Positions 18,680 to 28,452 of a DNA stretch of 64,000 nt are shown piece after piece. Numbering within the stretch: the stretch's first letter is position 1; every line of letters begins with the position of its first letter. The stretch comes from Entoloma clypeatum. Taxonomy: Eukaryota; Basidiomycota; Agaricomycetes; Agaricales; Entolomataceae. The notes below the pieces were generated by a model that was not told the origin of the DNA, made no database searches, and worked only from the letters and a program-made list of their open reading frames with translations. The stretch lies in the NCBI GenBank assembly GCA_963565915.1, contig OY751492.1:1178001-1242000 (forward strand), read 5' to 3'. Both the position numbers and the translations under genes were made by a program.

Positions 18680-21600
18680 CTAGTTTTTTATCAATCCGAA
18701 GTACGGGATAAACTTGGAAAAGAGGATTTTTCCCAGATTCTTAGTTAAAAGGTCTGCGGGGTTGTTCACTCCTTCAATGAATTCGACCGTAATTATCCCT
18801 TCGGAGACTTTTTCTCTGACGAAGTGGAATCGTACGTCAATGTGCTTGGATCGCTTCTCAGTCACAGGGTTGGATGCGATAAAGACGGAGCCGTTGTTAT
18901 CTCCATAGATCGGTACTGATCCGATCTGCATTCCAAGTTCGGCAAGCATGCTTCTCAGCCATGTTGCTGCGCGACTGCAATCTGATAGCGCCATATACTC
19001 TGCTTCTGTAGAAGAGAGGGCGATGGTTTTTTGCGCCGATGATACCCATGTTATCGCTCCAGACGCCAGTGATATGAAGAAGCCGGTGGTAGACCTCCTC
19101 GTGTTTTCATCTGACGCCCAGTCGGAGTCTGTGAATGCATAGATCCCTTTCCCTGAGTCCCCATCATACATTATTGCGTAATTTTTTGTTGCCTTTAAAT
19201 ATCTGCAAATATCCCTAGCCACCTCTAAATGGCGTTTTGTGGGATTTGCAGAAAATTGGGACATTTTGATTACTGCAAAGCAGATGTCAGGCCTCGTTCC
19301 AATCATCAGATATAGGAGTGATCCGATGATGGATTGGTACTTGGATCGGAGTTCCGCATTGGGTTCATCTTCGGACGCCATGGGTTTGTAGCCCGTAGGG
19401 AGTGGGGTATGGGTGGCGTTAGATTCGCTCATCCCCATGCGTGCCAGAATTTTCTCAAGGTAAGGTACTTGATCAATGAAGATCCTCTTCCCACGTTGCC
19501 TTATTTGGATTGAGAGAAATTCCTTTGGTTCCCCATCGGGCACTAGGTGACCTAGGTCCCTGCATTCCCATGTTGTCATGAAGGCCTTCTTCTTTTCTAG
19601 CGTATATTCCCGGTTTGTGCCGAGAAAAGCAGAGTCGTCGACATAGATGACGGCAATTACAATTTCCCCGTTGGTACTTTTGTGTATGAACACTCCCGCA
19701 TCGGAGTGAAGCCGGACAAAGCCGAGCTTTTTCATGGAGGAATCAAGTTCCCTCCACCAGGCTAATGCGGCCTGCTTAAGTCCATATAGAGCTTTGAATA
19801 GTTGGTACACGAGGTGTTCTTTCCCTTTTACTACGTAGCCCTCAGGCTGTCGCATGTAGATGACCTCATGGAGCGTTCCATAGAGGAAGGCTGATGAGAC
19901 GTCCAAAAGTGTCATGAACCACCCTTCAAGGGCTGTCAATGCCAGTATTAACCGGACGGTTTCATATCTTACGACTGGTGAGAAGATCTGATCAAAGTCG
20001 ATCCCTTCTACCTGTGAGAAGCCTTTTGCGACGAGGCGTGCTTTCAGACGCCCATCGGACTTTTCATTGTAAACCCATTTGTTCCCTAGAGCTTTCCTCC
20101 CTTCAGGCAGGGGTACTAACTCCGTGATCACCCCGCGGCGTTTGAGCATATCTAGCTCTTTACGTTCAGCCGCATACCAGTCTTCTTTATTTGGAAGAGG
20201 GTATATGTCTTTATGGGACATGTCGACAATGCCAACTTGGACTGATATTGCCTCCATCAGGAGGTCATTCATCCATGCCGTTTGACCGCCCAGTCTCCGT
20301 CTTCGATCTAATTTTTCAAGATCAGACGCTGGAGTGTCTTCCCCATAGATGCTTCCTGGCATCTTCCGAACTCGTCGTTCCCTGATCGGTCGATCTGGTA
20401 CTTGCTCGGGTTGCGGAGTGGGTACTCGCGGTTCGTCATCAGGCTCACTGGCAGGCAATTCGTTGTCTGATTCAGGTTGATCCTGTTCAATGGGAAGTGG
20501 GTCATGAGGTGTTTTGTTGTGACTTTCGTCGTCGTTGCTGCCAGGGATGAGATCCTCAAACTCATCAGCCGGCTCTGGGTTTTCCATTTCTGGATGGTTT
20601 TCTGGCAACGGGTCAATGTGGCATCTAGGGTACTTGCTTTCATCAAAGATAGCTTTCCCGCCCATGAAAATCGTGTTGGTCTCAGGATCCATGAAGCGGT
20701 ATCCTTTGACCCCTGGTTTCGATCCGAGATAAATCATCAATCGGGATCTTGATTCCAGGGAGTTCCTACGTTTCTCCTTTGGGATATATACATATGCCTG
20801 ACATCCGAATACTCTGACACTAGACATGTCGGGGATCTCATTGGTCACCCTGAAGTAAGGGGTTTTCCATTCAAGACGCTGCATGGGGGTTCTGTTGTAG
20901 AGAAATGCTGCATGTTCCAAACAGAATTCCCACCACATCGGCGGTAGACATGCGTCGAAACGCAATGCCTGAGATTTTTCCCACAGAGTTCGATTTATTC
21001 GTTCTGCTCTACCATTCTGCTGATGCTGATATGGGAGTGTGACGTCGATCAGAATTCCATGATCGGCAAGTACGTCCTTGTATTCATCGAATTCTCCACC
21101 TCCATCAACCCGCCATTTTTTAGGGGTGGCGGCGAATTGATTCTGGATCATCGCAAGGAATTGTTTCAGCGCCGTGATGGCGCCTGACTTTTTCCTAAGC
21201 AAGACGACCCAGACATGGGAGGAAAAATCATCCAAAAAGGTAAGGAAATATTTGTACTTGTGGTACGATGCCGTGGATATCTGTTTCAAGTCCGAATGAA
21301 TCAAATCAAAGGGTTTGACAGCCCTTGTCACCGAGTTAGGGTAAGATTGATTCGGCATTTTCCCTTTTAGACACCCCGTGCAGCTTTCCTGTGATTTCTC
21401 ACGTACTAACGTTTTGGGTACTCCTTTGGTACTGGTAGGAATCTTATTGAGCGCCTGGTCATTTGGGTGGCCAAGGCGTTTATGCCAGGTTTCGACAGTG
21501 ATTTCGCTAGAAATCGCGTGGATTTGGTCATAGCGTATTTCAGTGTCTAACCAATAAATGGTTTGTCCGATGAAATGGGGCGAAAACTGTATTTTGTTCA

Positions 21601-21691
21601 GCCCTTTAGAGATATTAATTTCTCCACGCATTCCATCAACTTTGTAACCATGGTTAAGGAAGACGCCTAGGGACAGTAGACGTGTGTCCAT
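18680..21691 (-). CDS. Copia-2a pol: integrase, reverse transcriptase, RNase H
   Basis: An open frame of 1,003 codons from the internal Met after the in-frame TGA. Order: end of protease (IPDMDTRLLSLG precedes and overlaps the start), zinc-binding pre-integrase (WHKRLGHPNDQ and CTGCLKGK, about 68-112), integrase core with HSDLK, WRVDGGGEF and QQNGRAERIN (the D, D and E), a Pro/Glu-rich linker, RT with LLDVSSAFLYGTLHEVIYMR and VIYVDDSAFLG (YVDD intact), and RNase H with FTDSDWASDENTRRST, LSSTEAEYMALSD and YGDNNGSV. All catalytic residues I can check are present. It lies in the same frame as the Gag ORF, so only the TGA at 21713-21715 separates them. Confidence 0.9.
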   Translation of the reverse strand: MDTRLLSLGVFLNHGYKVDGMRGEINISKGLNKIQFSPHFIGQTIYWLDTEIRYDQIHAISSEITVETWHKRLGHPNDQALNKIPTSTKGVPKTLVREKSQESCTGCLKGKMPNQSYPNSVTRAVKPFDLIHSDLKQISTASYHKYKYFLTFLDDFSSHVWVVLLRKKSGAITALKQFLAMIQNQFAATPKKWRVDGGGEFDEYKDVLADHGILIDVTLPYQHQQNGRAERINRTLWEKSQALRFDACLPPMWWEFCLEHAAFLYNRTPMQRLEWKTPYFRVTNEIPDMSSVRVFGCQAYVYIPKEKRRNSLESRSRLMIYLGSKPGVKGYRFMDPETNTIFMGGKAIFDESKYPRCHIDPLPENHPEMENPEPADEFEDLIPGSNDDESHNKTPHDPLPIEQDQPESDNELPASEPDDEPRVPTPQPEQVPDRPIRERRVRKMPGSIYGEDTPASDLEKLDRRRRLGGQTAWMNDLLMEAISVQVGIVDMSHKDIYPLPNKEDWYAAERKELDMLKRRGVITELVPLPEGRKALGNKWVYNEKSDGRLKARLVAKGFSQVEGIDFDQIFSPVVRYETVRLILALTALEGWFMTLLDVSSAFLYGTLHEVIYMRQPEGYVVKGKEHLVYQLFKALYGLKQAALAWWRELDSSMKKLGFVRLHSDAGVFIHKSTNGEIVIAVIYVDDSAFLGTNREYTLEKKKAFMTTWECRDLGHLVPDGEPKEFLSIQIRQRGKRIFIDQVPYLEKILARMGMSESNATHTPLPTGYKPMASEDEPNAELRSKYQSIIGSLLYLMIGTRPDICFAVIKMSQFSANPTKRHLEVARDICRYLKATKNYAIMYDGDSGKGIYAFTDSDWASDENTRRSTTGFFISLASGAITWVSSAQKTIALSSTEAEYMALSDCSRAATWLRSMLAELGMQIGSVPIYGDNNGSVFIASNPVTEKRSKHIDVRFHFVREKVSEGIITVEFIEGVNNPADLLTKNLGKILFSKFIPYFGLIKN

Positions 21692-21712
21692 ATCCGGAAT
21701 ATAAAATACCGG

Positions 21713-23407
21713 TCATAGGAGATGGGTTTTAGTTTCCCCATTTAGGGTATGCCGTACTGGAACGGCCCCAACTCCGAGAATTTCCAGTTTCTTTCCCTTT
21801 GCAGCTGTTTGGACAAATCGCTTAGCTTTGAGAGGCCTGTAATACGCGAAGTCTTTGAACTCATGAGTAAAGTGTAATGATGCGCCGGAATCTAAGATCC
21901 ACTGAGCGCGTTCTCTCTCTTTGCAGTGTGTGCAGGATGCGGAATGTTTGATATATTTTTTGTACAGATCATCGCTAAAGAGATCTATACTATCTGCATC
22001 GGTACTAGCTAATGTGTATTCAAACGTCTGTGCGTGATTATTAGTGTTTCCCATTTGGTCAAGTTTGAGAGAAGGATGTGACGAACCGTCAAGTTCGATC
22101 AGCCCATCCTCGAATTGTTCCGGCCCCATTCGCTCGTTTTGATGGTCTATGTCCATCATCTCCAGCGATTCTTCTATCGACGGGGCTACGCGACGCTGTT
22201 TAGCCGGCCTTTCGTCGATGTCAGGAATGATGGTGTCTAGGATGCGAAGATTCGATCCTGAGGGGCGAGCACCAATGCCGCGCGCAAGTTTGCGGACATG
22301 GTCGTTCTTTTTCCACACGGATGGTTTTCCAGAAGGAAGTCCGGTGTACTGTGACGGGGGGGGGTTCATTCGTTGCAGGAGCGACTGCATCTTTGCGGAA
22401 TCGGGCTGTGCGGTACTTGTCGTTTTCCCGCGACCAGTGACGGTGGTGAAGGACGGTGTCGGAAGAGGAGGGAAGTGAATAGCGGGAGCAACGAACTCAA
22501 CCGTTTCTTCCACATGGTCGGACGCGTTGTCCGCAGTGTTGGCGTTTTTCTTCTGATTGCGCCAGCGTCCTTTTCCCTTCTTCTTTTCAGAAGCGGTACT
22601 ATGGTCAGTCGAGTTAGGCTGCTCGTCAGCGTCGTTCTGCGAGGTACTCGGCTTTTGCTGCTTTTCCCATTTGGGGTCCTGTCCCTTGCGCTTTGTCCCG
22701 GAGATTTTCCGGGCCTGCTCGTTGGACACCCGAGTAGACCCTACTGCATACTTGCGCCGGTATTCAGAGATGATGCTTTCGGCGACGGCCTTGTAGGTGA
22801 AATCGTCGGCGTCATAGACCTGGAAAAGGGCAGTGGAGAGTGACGACCAGGCGTCGGGAATTGCATTGGCCAGGATCATTGCCTGCATCAGATCGGGAAC
22901 GACAAACTTTGAATCGGCGAGCCGGGCGAAAAGAGACCCCAGGCGTTCAATCTCAGGCACGGGGTCGCGTCCAGAGAGCTTGTAGGTGGCGGCAGCTTTG
23001 AAGTCGCCGAAGATGACGGCCGGGGATACCTTGGAGTAGGCATCCTTTAATGACTTCCAGGCGTCTTTTGAGGAAGTGGCGTCCTTGATGTGGCGTCTGA
23101 TCGCCTCGGAGACCTTCAGGCGTATCGCCCCAAGGGCTACGTCGTCGTCCCTGATCCAGGCTTTTTCTTCCTTGCGGAAGCCGGGCTGGTCGACCGTGGT
23201 AGCCAGCACAGGGGGAGCAGTAGCAGTGGCGCCAGGGGTGGAGACTGTGGTGGTGAAGTCGGCGATGACAGGGCGGGGGATGTCGCCAGAAACAAGGCGC
23301 CAGACTCCTTGATGGAGGAGGTAGGACTTCATTTTCTCGGCCCAGCTCCGGTAGTCGATGCCGTCAAAGGCAGTGATTGTGTCGAGGGCAGAACGAGAGG
23401 TAGACAT
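21713..23407 (-). CDS. Copia-2a Gag and start of protease
   Basis: 564 codons from ATG 23407. Gag covers about residues 1-500, with no CCHC knuckle seen but Lys/Arg-rich stretches near 240-300. The protease begins WILDSGASLHFTHEF (DSGA at about 506-509) and continues to GETKTHLL. It ends at a TGA inside the protease, because the completing strand (PVFYIPDMDTRLLSLG) follows in the same frame after the stop. Copia-2b has the same TGA. Either the stop is read through, or the shared ancestor was already broken (CGA to TGA). Confidence 0.85.
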   Translation of the reverse strand: MSTSRSALDTITAFDGIDYRSWAEKMKSYLLHQGVWRLVSGDIPRPVIADFTTTVSTPGATATAPPVLATTVDQPGFRKEEKAWIRDDDVALGAIRLKVSEAIRRHIKDATSSKDAWKSLKDAYSKVSPAVIFGDFKAAATYKLSGRDPVPEIERLGSLFARLADSKFVVPDLMQAMILANAIPDAWSSLSTALFQVYDADDFTYKAVAESIISEYRRKYAVGSTRVSNEQARKISGTKRKGQDPKWEKQQKPSTSQNDADEQPNSTDHSTASEKKKGKGRWRNQKKNANTADNASDHVEETVEFVAPAIHFPPLPTPSFTTVTGRGKTTSTAQPDSAKMQSLLQRMNPPPSQYTGLPSGKPSVWKKNDHVRKLARGIGARPSGSNLRILDTIIPDIDERPAKQRRVAPSIEESLEMMDIDHQNERMGPEQFEDGLIELDGSSHPSLKLDQMGNTNNHAQTFEYTLASTDADSIDLFSDDLYKKYIKHSASCTHCKERERAQWILDSGASLHFTHEFKDFAYYRPLKAKRFVQTAAKGKKLEILGVGAVPVRHTLNGETKTHLL

Positions 23408-23769
23408 TTTGAATGAATCTAAAAAGGGTTCTCAATCAGTGATGTGTTATGAATATGATTCGAGAAAACAATTGAATGATTCCTTATGACATATTCCCTT
23501 CAGGAATAGCGGTCATGGGAAAACCCTTTATATGTCAGAAACGTATAAGGTGCGATCAACGTTTCCACATGGAGTGTACTAGGTCAATCCCCTTTAGGGA
23601 CGTCTCATGACAGGTACTTGTCGTAATGACGTTCCCAGGTTCATATGTGAAGAAGTAAGACTCAGAACCTAGATCTTTCGATCGGTTCTTTGCCAACCAG
23701 GGTAGAGTGGGCAGGTACTCGCTGTTGCCAGCGTTTCCCAGGTCCCTCTGCTATCCGGGGCCCATAACC
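23408..23769 (-). other. Copia-2a leader and primer site
   Basis: 362 nt between the 5' LTR and the Gag start, without a gene. The end next to the LTR (23755-23769) reads ggttatgggccccgg on the minus strand, the same tRNA-iMet anticodon-arm match as in Copia-1. Confidence 0.7.
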
Positions 23770-24075
23770 TGTTGAAGTTCCACCTGGGCGCTAGCCACAG
23801 GTGTACTGAGCAACACGGCTACAGTGGAAGTACTCTACAATACCGCTATAGTCACTTACATGGTTTGGAGGGGGGTAAGGCTGGTGAGAGCGGTTGAGGC
23901 TGGTGAGAGCGATGGAGCTGGTTAAGAGTCAAGAGACAACTTGTTGATATTGACAGTTTCCTGGTCTTATATACCGTACTACTGTTTGTACCAACCAAAC
24001 AAGTATGTAATGAAGATATGTAAAGGTCACGTGATGTAATCTAATCTAATCTACGTGATGGGAAAAGTTTCAACA
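23770..24075 (-). repeat. 5' LTR of Copia-2a
   Basis: 306 bp, near-identical to 18294-18604 except for one fewer taatc unit and about one substitution. The TATA-like element tatataag lies on the minus strand near 23970. Confidence 0.95.
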
Positions 24076-24080
24076 TAACC

Positions 24081-24220
24081 TAACTAAGAAGTGAGTAAGC
24101 TATGTACTTGGAAATGAGTGTTATGGGAATAAGTATCTACTGGTAATGGTATGGCAATGGTCGAGTACATGACCGTCCACCATCATCGTCCAGTGACGCC
24201 TCAATCCTCCATTCCCAACA
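24081..24220 (-). repeat. Copia-1 5' LTR, second part
   Basis: Continues the LTR split at 18293. Ends cattcccaaca, followed by the TSD ggttc. Confidence 0.85.
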
Positions 24221-24225
24221 GGTTC

Positions 24226-24297
24226 AAAGGTGGTGGGTTTGTTTGTAGTATCCCAGCATTTTCTGGGCTCTTTTTAAGTTGGATTCTGGTTCCCACA
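24226..24297 (-). pseudogene. Ty3-D chromodomain, C-terminal end
   Basis: On the minus strand this reads PESNLKRAQKMLGYYKQTHHL then stop. It continues the chromodomain at 25543-25717, from which it is separated by MITE M2. After removal of the MITE and one 8-bp repeat the two join in frame (MWE to PESNL). Confidence 0.75.
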
Positions 24298-25534
24298 TAG
24301 TGTTTTGAAGTCCAGTCTCAAAGACCTAGAACTGGACCAGAACCAGACTGGTAAAGACTGGTGAGAGACTGGACTGCAGTCTCAAGTTTCAGATTTTTGA
24401 GGATTGACCAGTCTCAGGTTCTTCAAATTTTGGAAAAAAAGAAGACTGGTTCAACACCAGTCTTGATTTGAGACTCAAAAAATGTAAACTGGTCATAGGT
24501 TCATACAGGTTCATATAGGTTCACATAGATTTTGTTCATCAAAGCTTCTATAAAACATTTTGAAATGTGTTATAAATGATTTTGAAACAGTTTTAATTGT
24601 TATATACCATTCTGGCTCCAACAACCTCTGATCATCTCCAATCAATTCCAATCAATTCCGATCAATTCCGCTCCAACAATCTCCAATCAATTCCGATATT
24701 CCAGACATCTGTTACCTCCGCATCTCCGCACGTTGCCATCATGCATTTCATATTCATAACTCCATGCCTTTATGCATTTCATATTCATATTCCCATTTAC
24801 TTATGCATCGCCTTTTCCGCATGGTCCGTTGACCGACATCTCTGATGTTTGTTACAGTCGCTGGCAACTTACGCCACAACTCCGGACCTACTCCGACCAT
24901 CTCCATAAAGTAATATCATTTAGGTATTTAAGCTCATACCATACCTGTAGTTCCTCAGTTCGAATATCAACAAAGTTCACTCCTCTACTCCCCGTTCATG
25001 CCAGAGATCCTCGCTGTGGTACAATACGCTGACAACATCCTCATCTACTGCTCTTCCTCCATCGTTACCCTTCGACGAGCTCAGTACTGTGTCCGAGTTA
25101 CAACTCCGACATTGTCCGACCATTTCCACGTCAATGTGTCTCTCACCGAGATCTTTCCAAGGACCTCCGCACCTCCGACCTCTCCTCCGACCTCCTGAAA
25201 TTGGGACACCTTATCCAACAAACGGCGGCGCAACACATACATTGAAGCCACGTCCCTCCCCTTCGTCATTCCTCCGCATTTCCGGAGTTCTGCTCCGGTC
25301 TCAGTCCTACGTCTGACCTCCGATGGACTCCGACGAAGCTCCGACCTTTCACCTACTTAACATTAATAAATTGAAAATAACCAGTTCGAGCCAGTCCTGG
25401 TTTACTTTTTTGAGAGAGGAAAGACTGGTCCAGTCCTGGTTTCAGTTTTTTGGAGAAACCACTCAACCAGTCTTGGTTCTAGGTTCTTAATTTTTTGGGC
25501 AAAAAACCGGACTGGACTGGACTTTCAAACACTA
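24298..25534. mobile_element. hAT-type MITE M2, split by a solo LTR
   Basis: Ends tagtgttttgaagtccagtc and actggactttcaaacacta; TSD ttcccaca at 24290-24297 and 25535-25542. The MITE proper is about 470 bp; the remainder is a solo LTR at 24598-25362. It sits in the Ty3-D chromodomain gene. Confidence 0.9.
24598..25362. repeat. Solo LTR (765 bp) inside MITE M2
   Basis: Begins tgttatatacc and ends acttaaca (TG...CA), flanked by the 5-bp duplication ttaat (24593-24597 and 25363-25367). It is rich in ctccga words, like the Ty3-C LTR. There is no internal sequence, so LTR-LTR recombination removed the element. The apparent ORFs inside are chance frames. Confidence 0.85.
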
Positions 25535-25542
25535 TTCCCACA

Positions 25543-25946
25543 TGTTGTCACTTGATGGGTATCCCATCCACTTGACCAAATACTTGTACCCTCTGCCCTG
25601 TCGCTTGTGGGTAAGGATCACTTCTACTTCGTACTCATGTTCACCTTCAATCAGGTCAGGAGGGGGGTTATGGAAGTTCAGTCCATGTGTGCCATTTTTC
25701 TGATGAGGTGTCAACAAGGAGGTGTGGAAAACGGGGTGGATTTTCCATTGTTCTGGAAGTTTCAGTTTGTATGTCAGGGGCCCGAGTACTTCAGCAATTG
25801 TGAAGGGTCCTTCTCTTTTGGGTGCCAGTTTCCTGGAAGGGTATCTGATTTGGAGGTTCTTTCCTTCTAGCCATACTTGTTCTCCTTTTCCAAATGGGGT
25901 GAAGCCTCATGTAGATCTTTCAGCCATCATCTGATGGGCTAGTTTG
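25543..25946 (-). pseudogene. Ty3-D integrase tail and chromodomain
   Basis: On the minus strand: EEQVWLEGKNLQIRYPSRKL-like integrase tail, EGPFTIAEVLGPLTYKLKLP, then the chromodomain EVEVILTHKRQGRGYKYLVK and WMGYPSSDNMWE. It is cut at 25946 by a foreign LTR. Frame changes are present upstream of 25717. Confidence 0.75.
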
Positions 25947-26094
25947 TGGGTGCAGCCCCCTCTGGCAAGCGAACATAATCGAAGGGTAAGAACGCACAGG
26001 CGCTTCTTTGGTGGGTAGGGCGCAGACACCCCCCAGCGCTGTCAACAGCCAACCTCTCAAGGTTGGAGTGCTCCTGTATCACACAGCCAAATAT
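25947..26094. repeat. LTR fragment L4 (first part), split by Copia-2b
   Basis: Matches the reverse complement of about 59330-59478 (ggtgcagccccctctggcaa, ggttggagtgctcctgtatc). It resumes after Copia-2b at 31850-31888 and ends ttataaca. It appears to be the 5' LTR of a copia-like element whose start is lost at 25946. Confidence 0.65.
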
Positions 26095-26404
26095 TGTTGA
26101 AACTTTTCCCATCACGTAGATTAGATTAGATTAGATTACATCACGTGACCTTTACATATCTTCGTTACATACTTGTTTGGTTGGTACAAACAGTAGTACG
26201 GTATATAAGACCAGGAAACTGTCAATATCATTAAGTTGTCTCTTGACTCTTAACCGCCTCCATCGCTCTTACCAGCCTCAACCACTCTCACCAGCCTCAC
26301 CCTCTCCAATCTATGTAAGTGGTCAGAACGGTATCGTAGAGTACTTCCACTGTAGCCGGTTGCTTCAGTACACTTGCGGCTAGCGCCCAGGTGGAACTTC
26401 AACA
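26095..26404 (+). repeat. 5' LTR of Copia-2b
   Basis: 310 bp, tgttgaaactttt to acttcaaca, with a tatataagacc TATA-like element near 26200. Followed by the primer site ggttatgggccccag (26405-26419), complementary to the tRNA-iMet anticodon arm. Confidence 0.95.
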
Positions 26405-26766
26405 GGTTATGGGCCCCAGATAGCAGAGGGACTTGGGAAACGCTGGCAACAGCGAGTACCTGCCCACTCTACCCTGGTTGGCAAAGAACCGATCGAAAGA
26501 TCTAGGTTCTGAGTCTTACTTCTTCACACATGAACCTGGGAAACGTCATTACGACAAGTACCTGTCATGAGGCGTCCCTAAGGGGATTGACATAGTACAC
26601 TCCATGTGGAAACGTTGATCGCACCTTATACGTTTCTGACATATAAAGGGTTTTCCCATGACCGCTATTCCTGAAGGGAATATGTCACAAGGAATCATTC
26701 AATTGTTTTCTCGAATCATATTCATAACACATCACTGATTGAGAACCCTTTTTAGATTCATTCACA
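26405..26766 (+). other. Copia-2b primer site and leader
   Basis: 362 nt without a gene between LTR and Gag ATG. The primer site is at 26405-26419. The sequence is almost the same as the Copia-2a leader. Confidence 0.7.
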
Positions 26767-28431
26767 ATGTCTACCTCTCGCTCCGCCATGGACACCATCA
26801 CCGCCTTTGACGGCATTGACTACCAAAGCGGGGCCGAGAAAATGAAGTCCTACCTCCTCCATCAAGGAGTCTGGCGCATCGTCTCCGGCGACATCACTCG
26901 TCCTGTGATCGCCGACTTCACCACTACGGTCTCCACTCCCGGTCCCACCGCCGCTGCTCCCCCTGTACTGACTACCACGATCGACCAGCCCGGCTTCCGT
27001 AAGGAGGAAAAAGCCTGGATCAGGGACGACGACGTAGCTCTCGGGGCAATACGCCTGAAGGTCTCTGAGGCGATCAGACGCCACATCAAGGATAGCACCT
27101 CGGCACTTGACGCATGGAAGGAGCTAAAAGATAACTACTCCAAGGTATCCCCGGCCGTCATCTTCGGCGACTTCAAGGCCGCCGCCACCTACAAGCTCTC
27201 TGGACGCGACCCCGTGCCTGAGATTGAACGCCTGGGGTCTCTTTTCGCCCGGCTCGCCGATTCAAAGTTTGTCGTTCCCGATCTGATGCAGGCAATGATC
27301 CTGGCCAATGCAATTCCCGACGCCTGGTCGTCACTCTCCACTGCCCTTTTCCAGGTCTATGACGCCGACGATTTCACCTACAAGGCCGTCGCCGAAAGCA
27401 TCATCTCTGAATACCGGCGCAAGTATGCAGTAGGGTCTACTCGGGTGTCCAACGAGCAGGCCCGGAAAATCTCCGGGACAAAGCGCAAGGGACAGGACCC
27501 CAAATGGGAAAAGCAGCAAAAGCCGAGTACCTCGCAGAACGACGCTGACGAGCAGCCTAACTCGACTGACCATAGTACCGCTTCTGAAAAGAAGAAGGGA
27601 AAAGGACGCTGGCGCAATCAGAAGAAAAACGCCAACACTGCGGACAACGCGTCCGACCATGTGGAAGAAACGGTTGAGTTCGTTGCTCCCGCTATTCACT
27701 TCCCTCCTCTTCCGACACCGTCCTTCACCACCGTCACTGGTCGCGGGAAAACGACAAGTACCGCACAGCCCGATTCCGCAAAGATGCAGTCGCTCCTGCA
27801 ACGAATGAACCCCCCCCCGTCACAGTACACCGGACTTCCTTCTGGAAAACCATCCGTGTGGAAAAAGAACGACCATGTCCGCAAACTTGCGCGCGGCATT
27901 GGTGCTCGCCCCTCAGGATCGAATCTTCGTATCCTAGACACCATCATTCCCGACATCGACGAAAGGCCGGCTAAACAGCGTCGCGTAGCCCCGTCGATAG
28001 AAGAATCACTAAAAATGATGGACATAGACCATCAAAGCGAGCGGATGGGGCCGGAACAATTCGAAGATGGGCTGATCAAACTTGACCAAATGGGAAATGC
28101 TAATGATCACGCACAGACGTTTGAATATATATTAGCCAGTACCGATGCAGATAGTATAGATCTCTTTAGCGATGATCTGTACAAAAAATATACCAAACAT
28201 TTTGCGTCCTGCACACACTGCAAAGAGAAAGAACGCGCTCAGTGGATTTTAGATTCCGGCGCATCATTACACTTTACTCATGAGTTCAAAGACTTCGCGT
28301 ATTACAGGCCTCTCAAAGCTAAGCGATTTGTCCAAACAGCTGCAAAGGGAAAGAAACTGGAAATTCTCGGAGTTGGGGCCGTTCCAGTACGGCATACCCT
28401 AAATGGGGAAACTAAAACCCATCTCCTATGA
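26767..28431 (+). CDS. Copia-2b Gag and start of protease
   Basis: 554 codons ending at the TGA (28429-28431) shared with Copia-2a. Residues 1-130 differ from 2a at about 14 sites (for example YQSGAEKMKSY for YRSWAEKMKSY). About 275 residues are then identical, followed by a second divergent patch near 405-470 with a 10-residue deletion, then near identity through DSGASLHFTHEF. The patchwork suggests recombination or gene conversion. The W to G change in the first patch may harm Gag. Confidence 0.85.
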   Translation: MSTSRSAMDTITAFDGIDYQSGAEKMKSYLLHQGVWRIVSGDITRPVIADFTTTVSTPGPTAAAPPVLTTTIDQPGFRKEEKAWIRDDDVALGAIRLKVSEAIRRHIKDSTSALDAWKELKDNYSKVSPAVIFGDFKAAATYKLSGRDPVPEIERLGSLFARLADSKFVVPDLMQAMILANAIPDAWSSLSTALFQVYDADDFTYKAVAESIISEYRRKYAVGSTRVSNEQARKISGTKRKGQDPKWEKQQKPSTSQNDADEQPNSTDHSTASEKKKGKGRWRNQKKNANTADNASDHVEETVEFVAPAIHFPPLPTPSFTTVTGRGKTTSTAQPDSAKMQSLLQRMNPPPSQYTGLPSGKPSVWKKNDHVRKLARGIGARPSGSNLRILDTIIPDIDERPAKQRRVAPSIEESLKMMDIDHQSERMGPEQFEDGLIKLDQMGNANDHAQTFEYILASTDADSIDLFSDDLYKKYTKHFASCTHCKEKERAQWILDSGASLHFTHEFKDFAYYRPLKAKRFVQTAAKGKKLEILGVGAVPVRHTLNGETKTHLL

Positions 28432-28452
28432 CCGGTATTTTATATTCCGGAT

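Larger units (their letters stand above)
18294..24075 (-). mobile_element. Ty1/copia element Copia-2a, full length (5,782 bp)
   Basis: LTRs 18294-18604 and 23770-24075, TSD taacc on both sides. Gag-protease and integrase-RT-RNase H lie on the minus strand, separated by a single in-frame TGA. The LTRs differ by one 5-bp repeat unit (taatc) and about one base, so insertion was recent. Copia-2b (26095-31849) is a near-identical inverted partner 2.0 kb away. Confidence 0.95.
13903..24220 (-). mobile_element. Ty1/copia element Copia-1, defective, split by Copia-2a
   Basis: 3' LTR 13903-14115; polypurine tract just inside (14116-14126 read on the minus strand); pol, protease and Gag on the minus strand; 5' LTR in two parts, 18217-18293 and 24081-24220. 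Copia-2a sits in the 5' LTR. The primer site at 18204-18216 reads ggttatgggcccc on the minus strand. Genes are broken by stops and an RT deletion. Confidence 0.9.

Noticed and set aside
22149..22843. 109- and 156-aa ORFs antisense to Copia-2 Gag
   Set aside because: The same antisense frames occur in both copies only because the copies are nearly identical. No domain.
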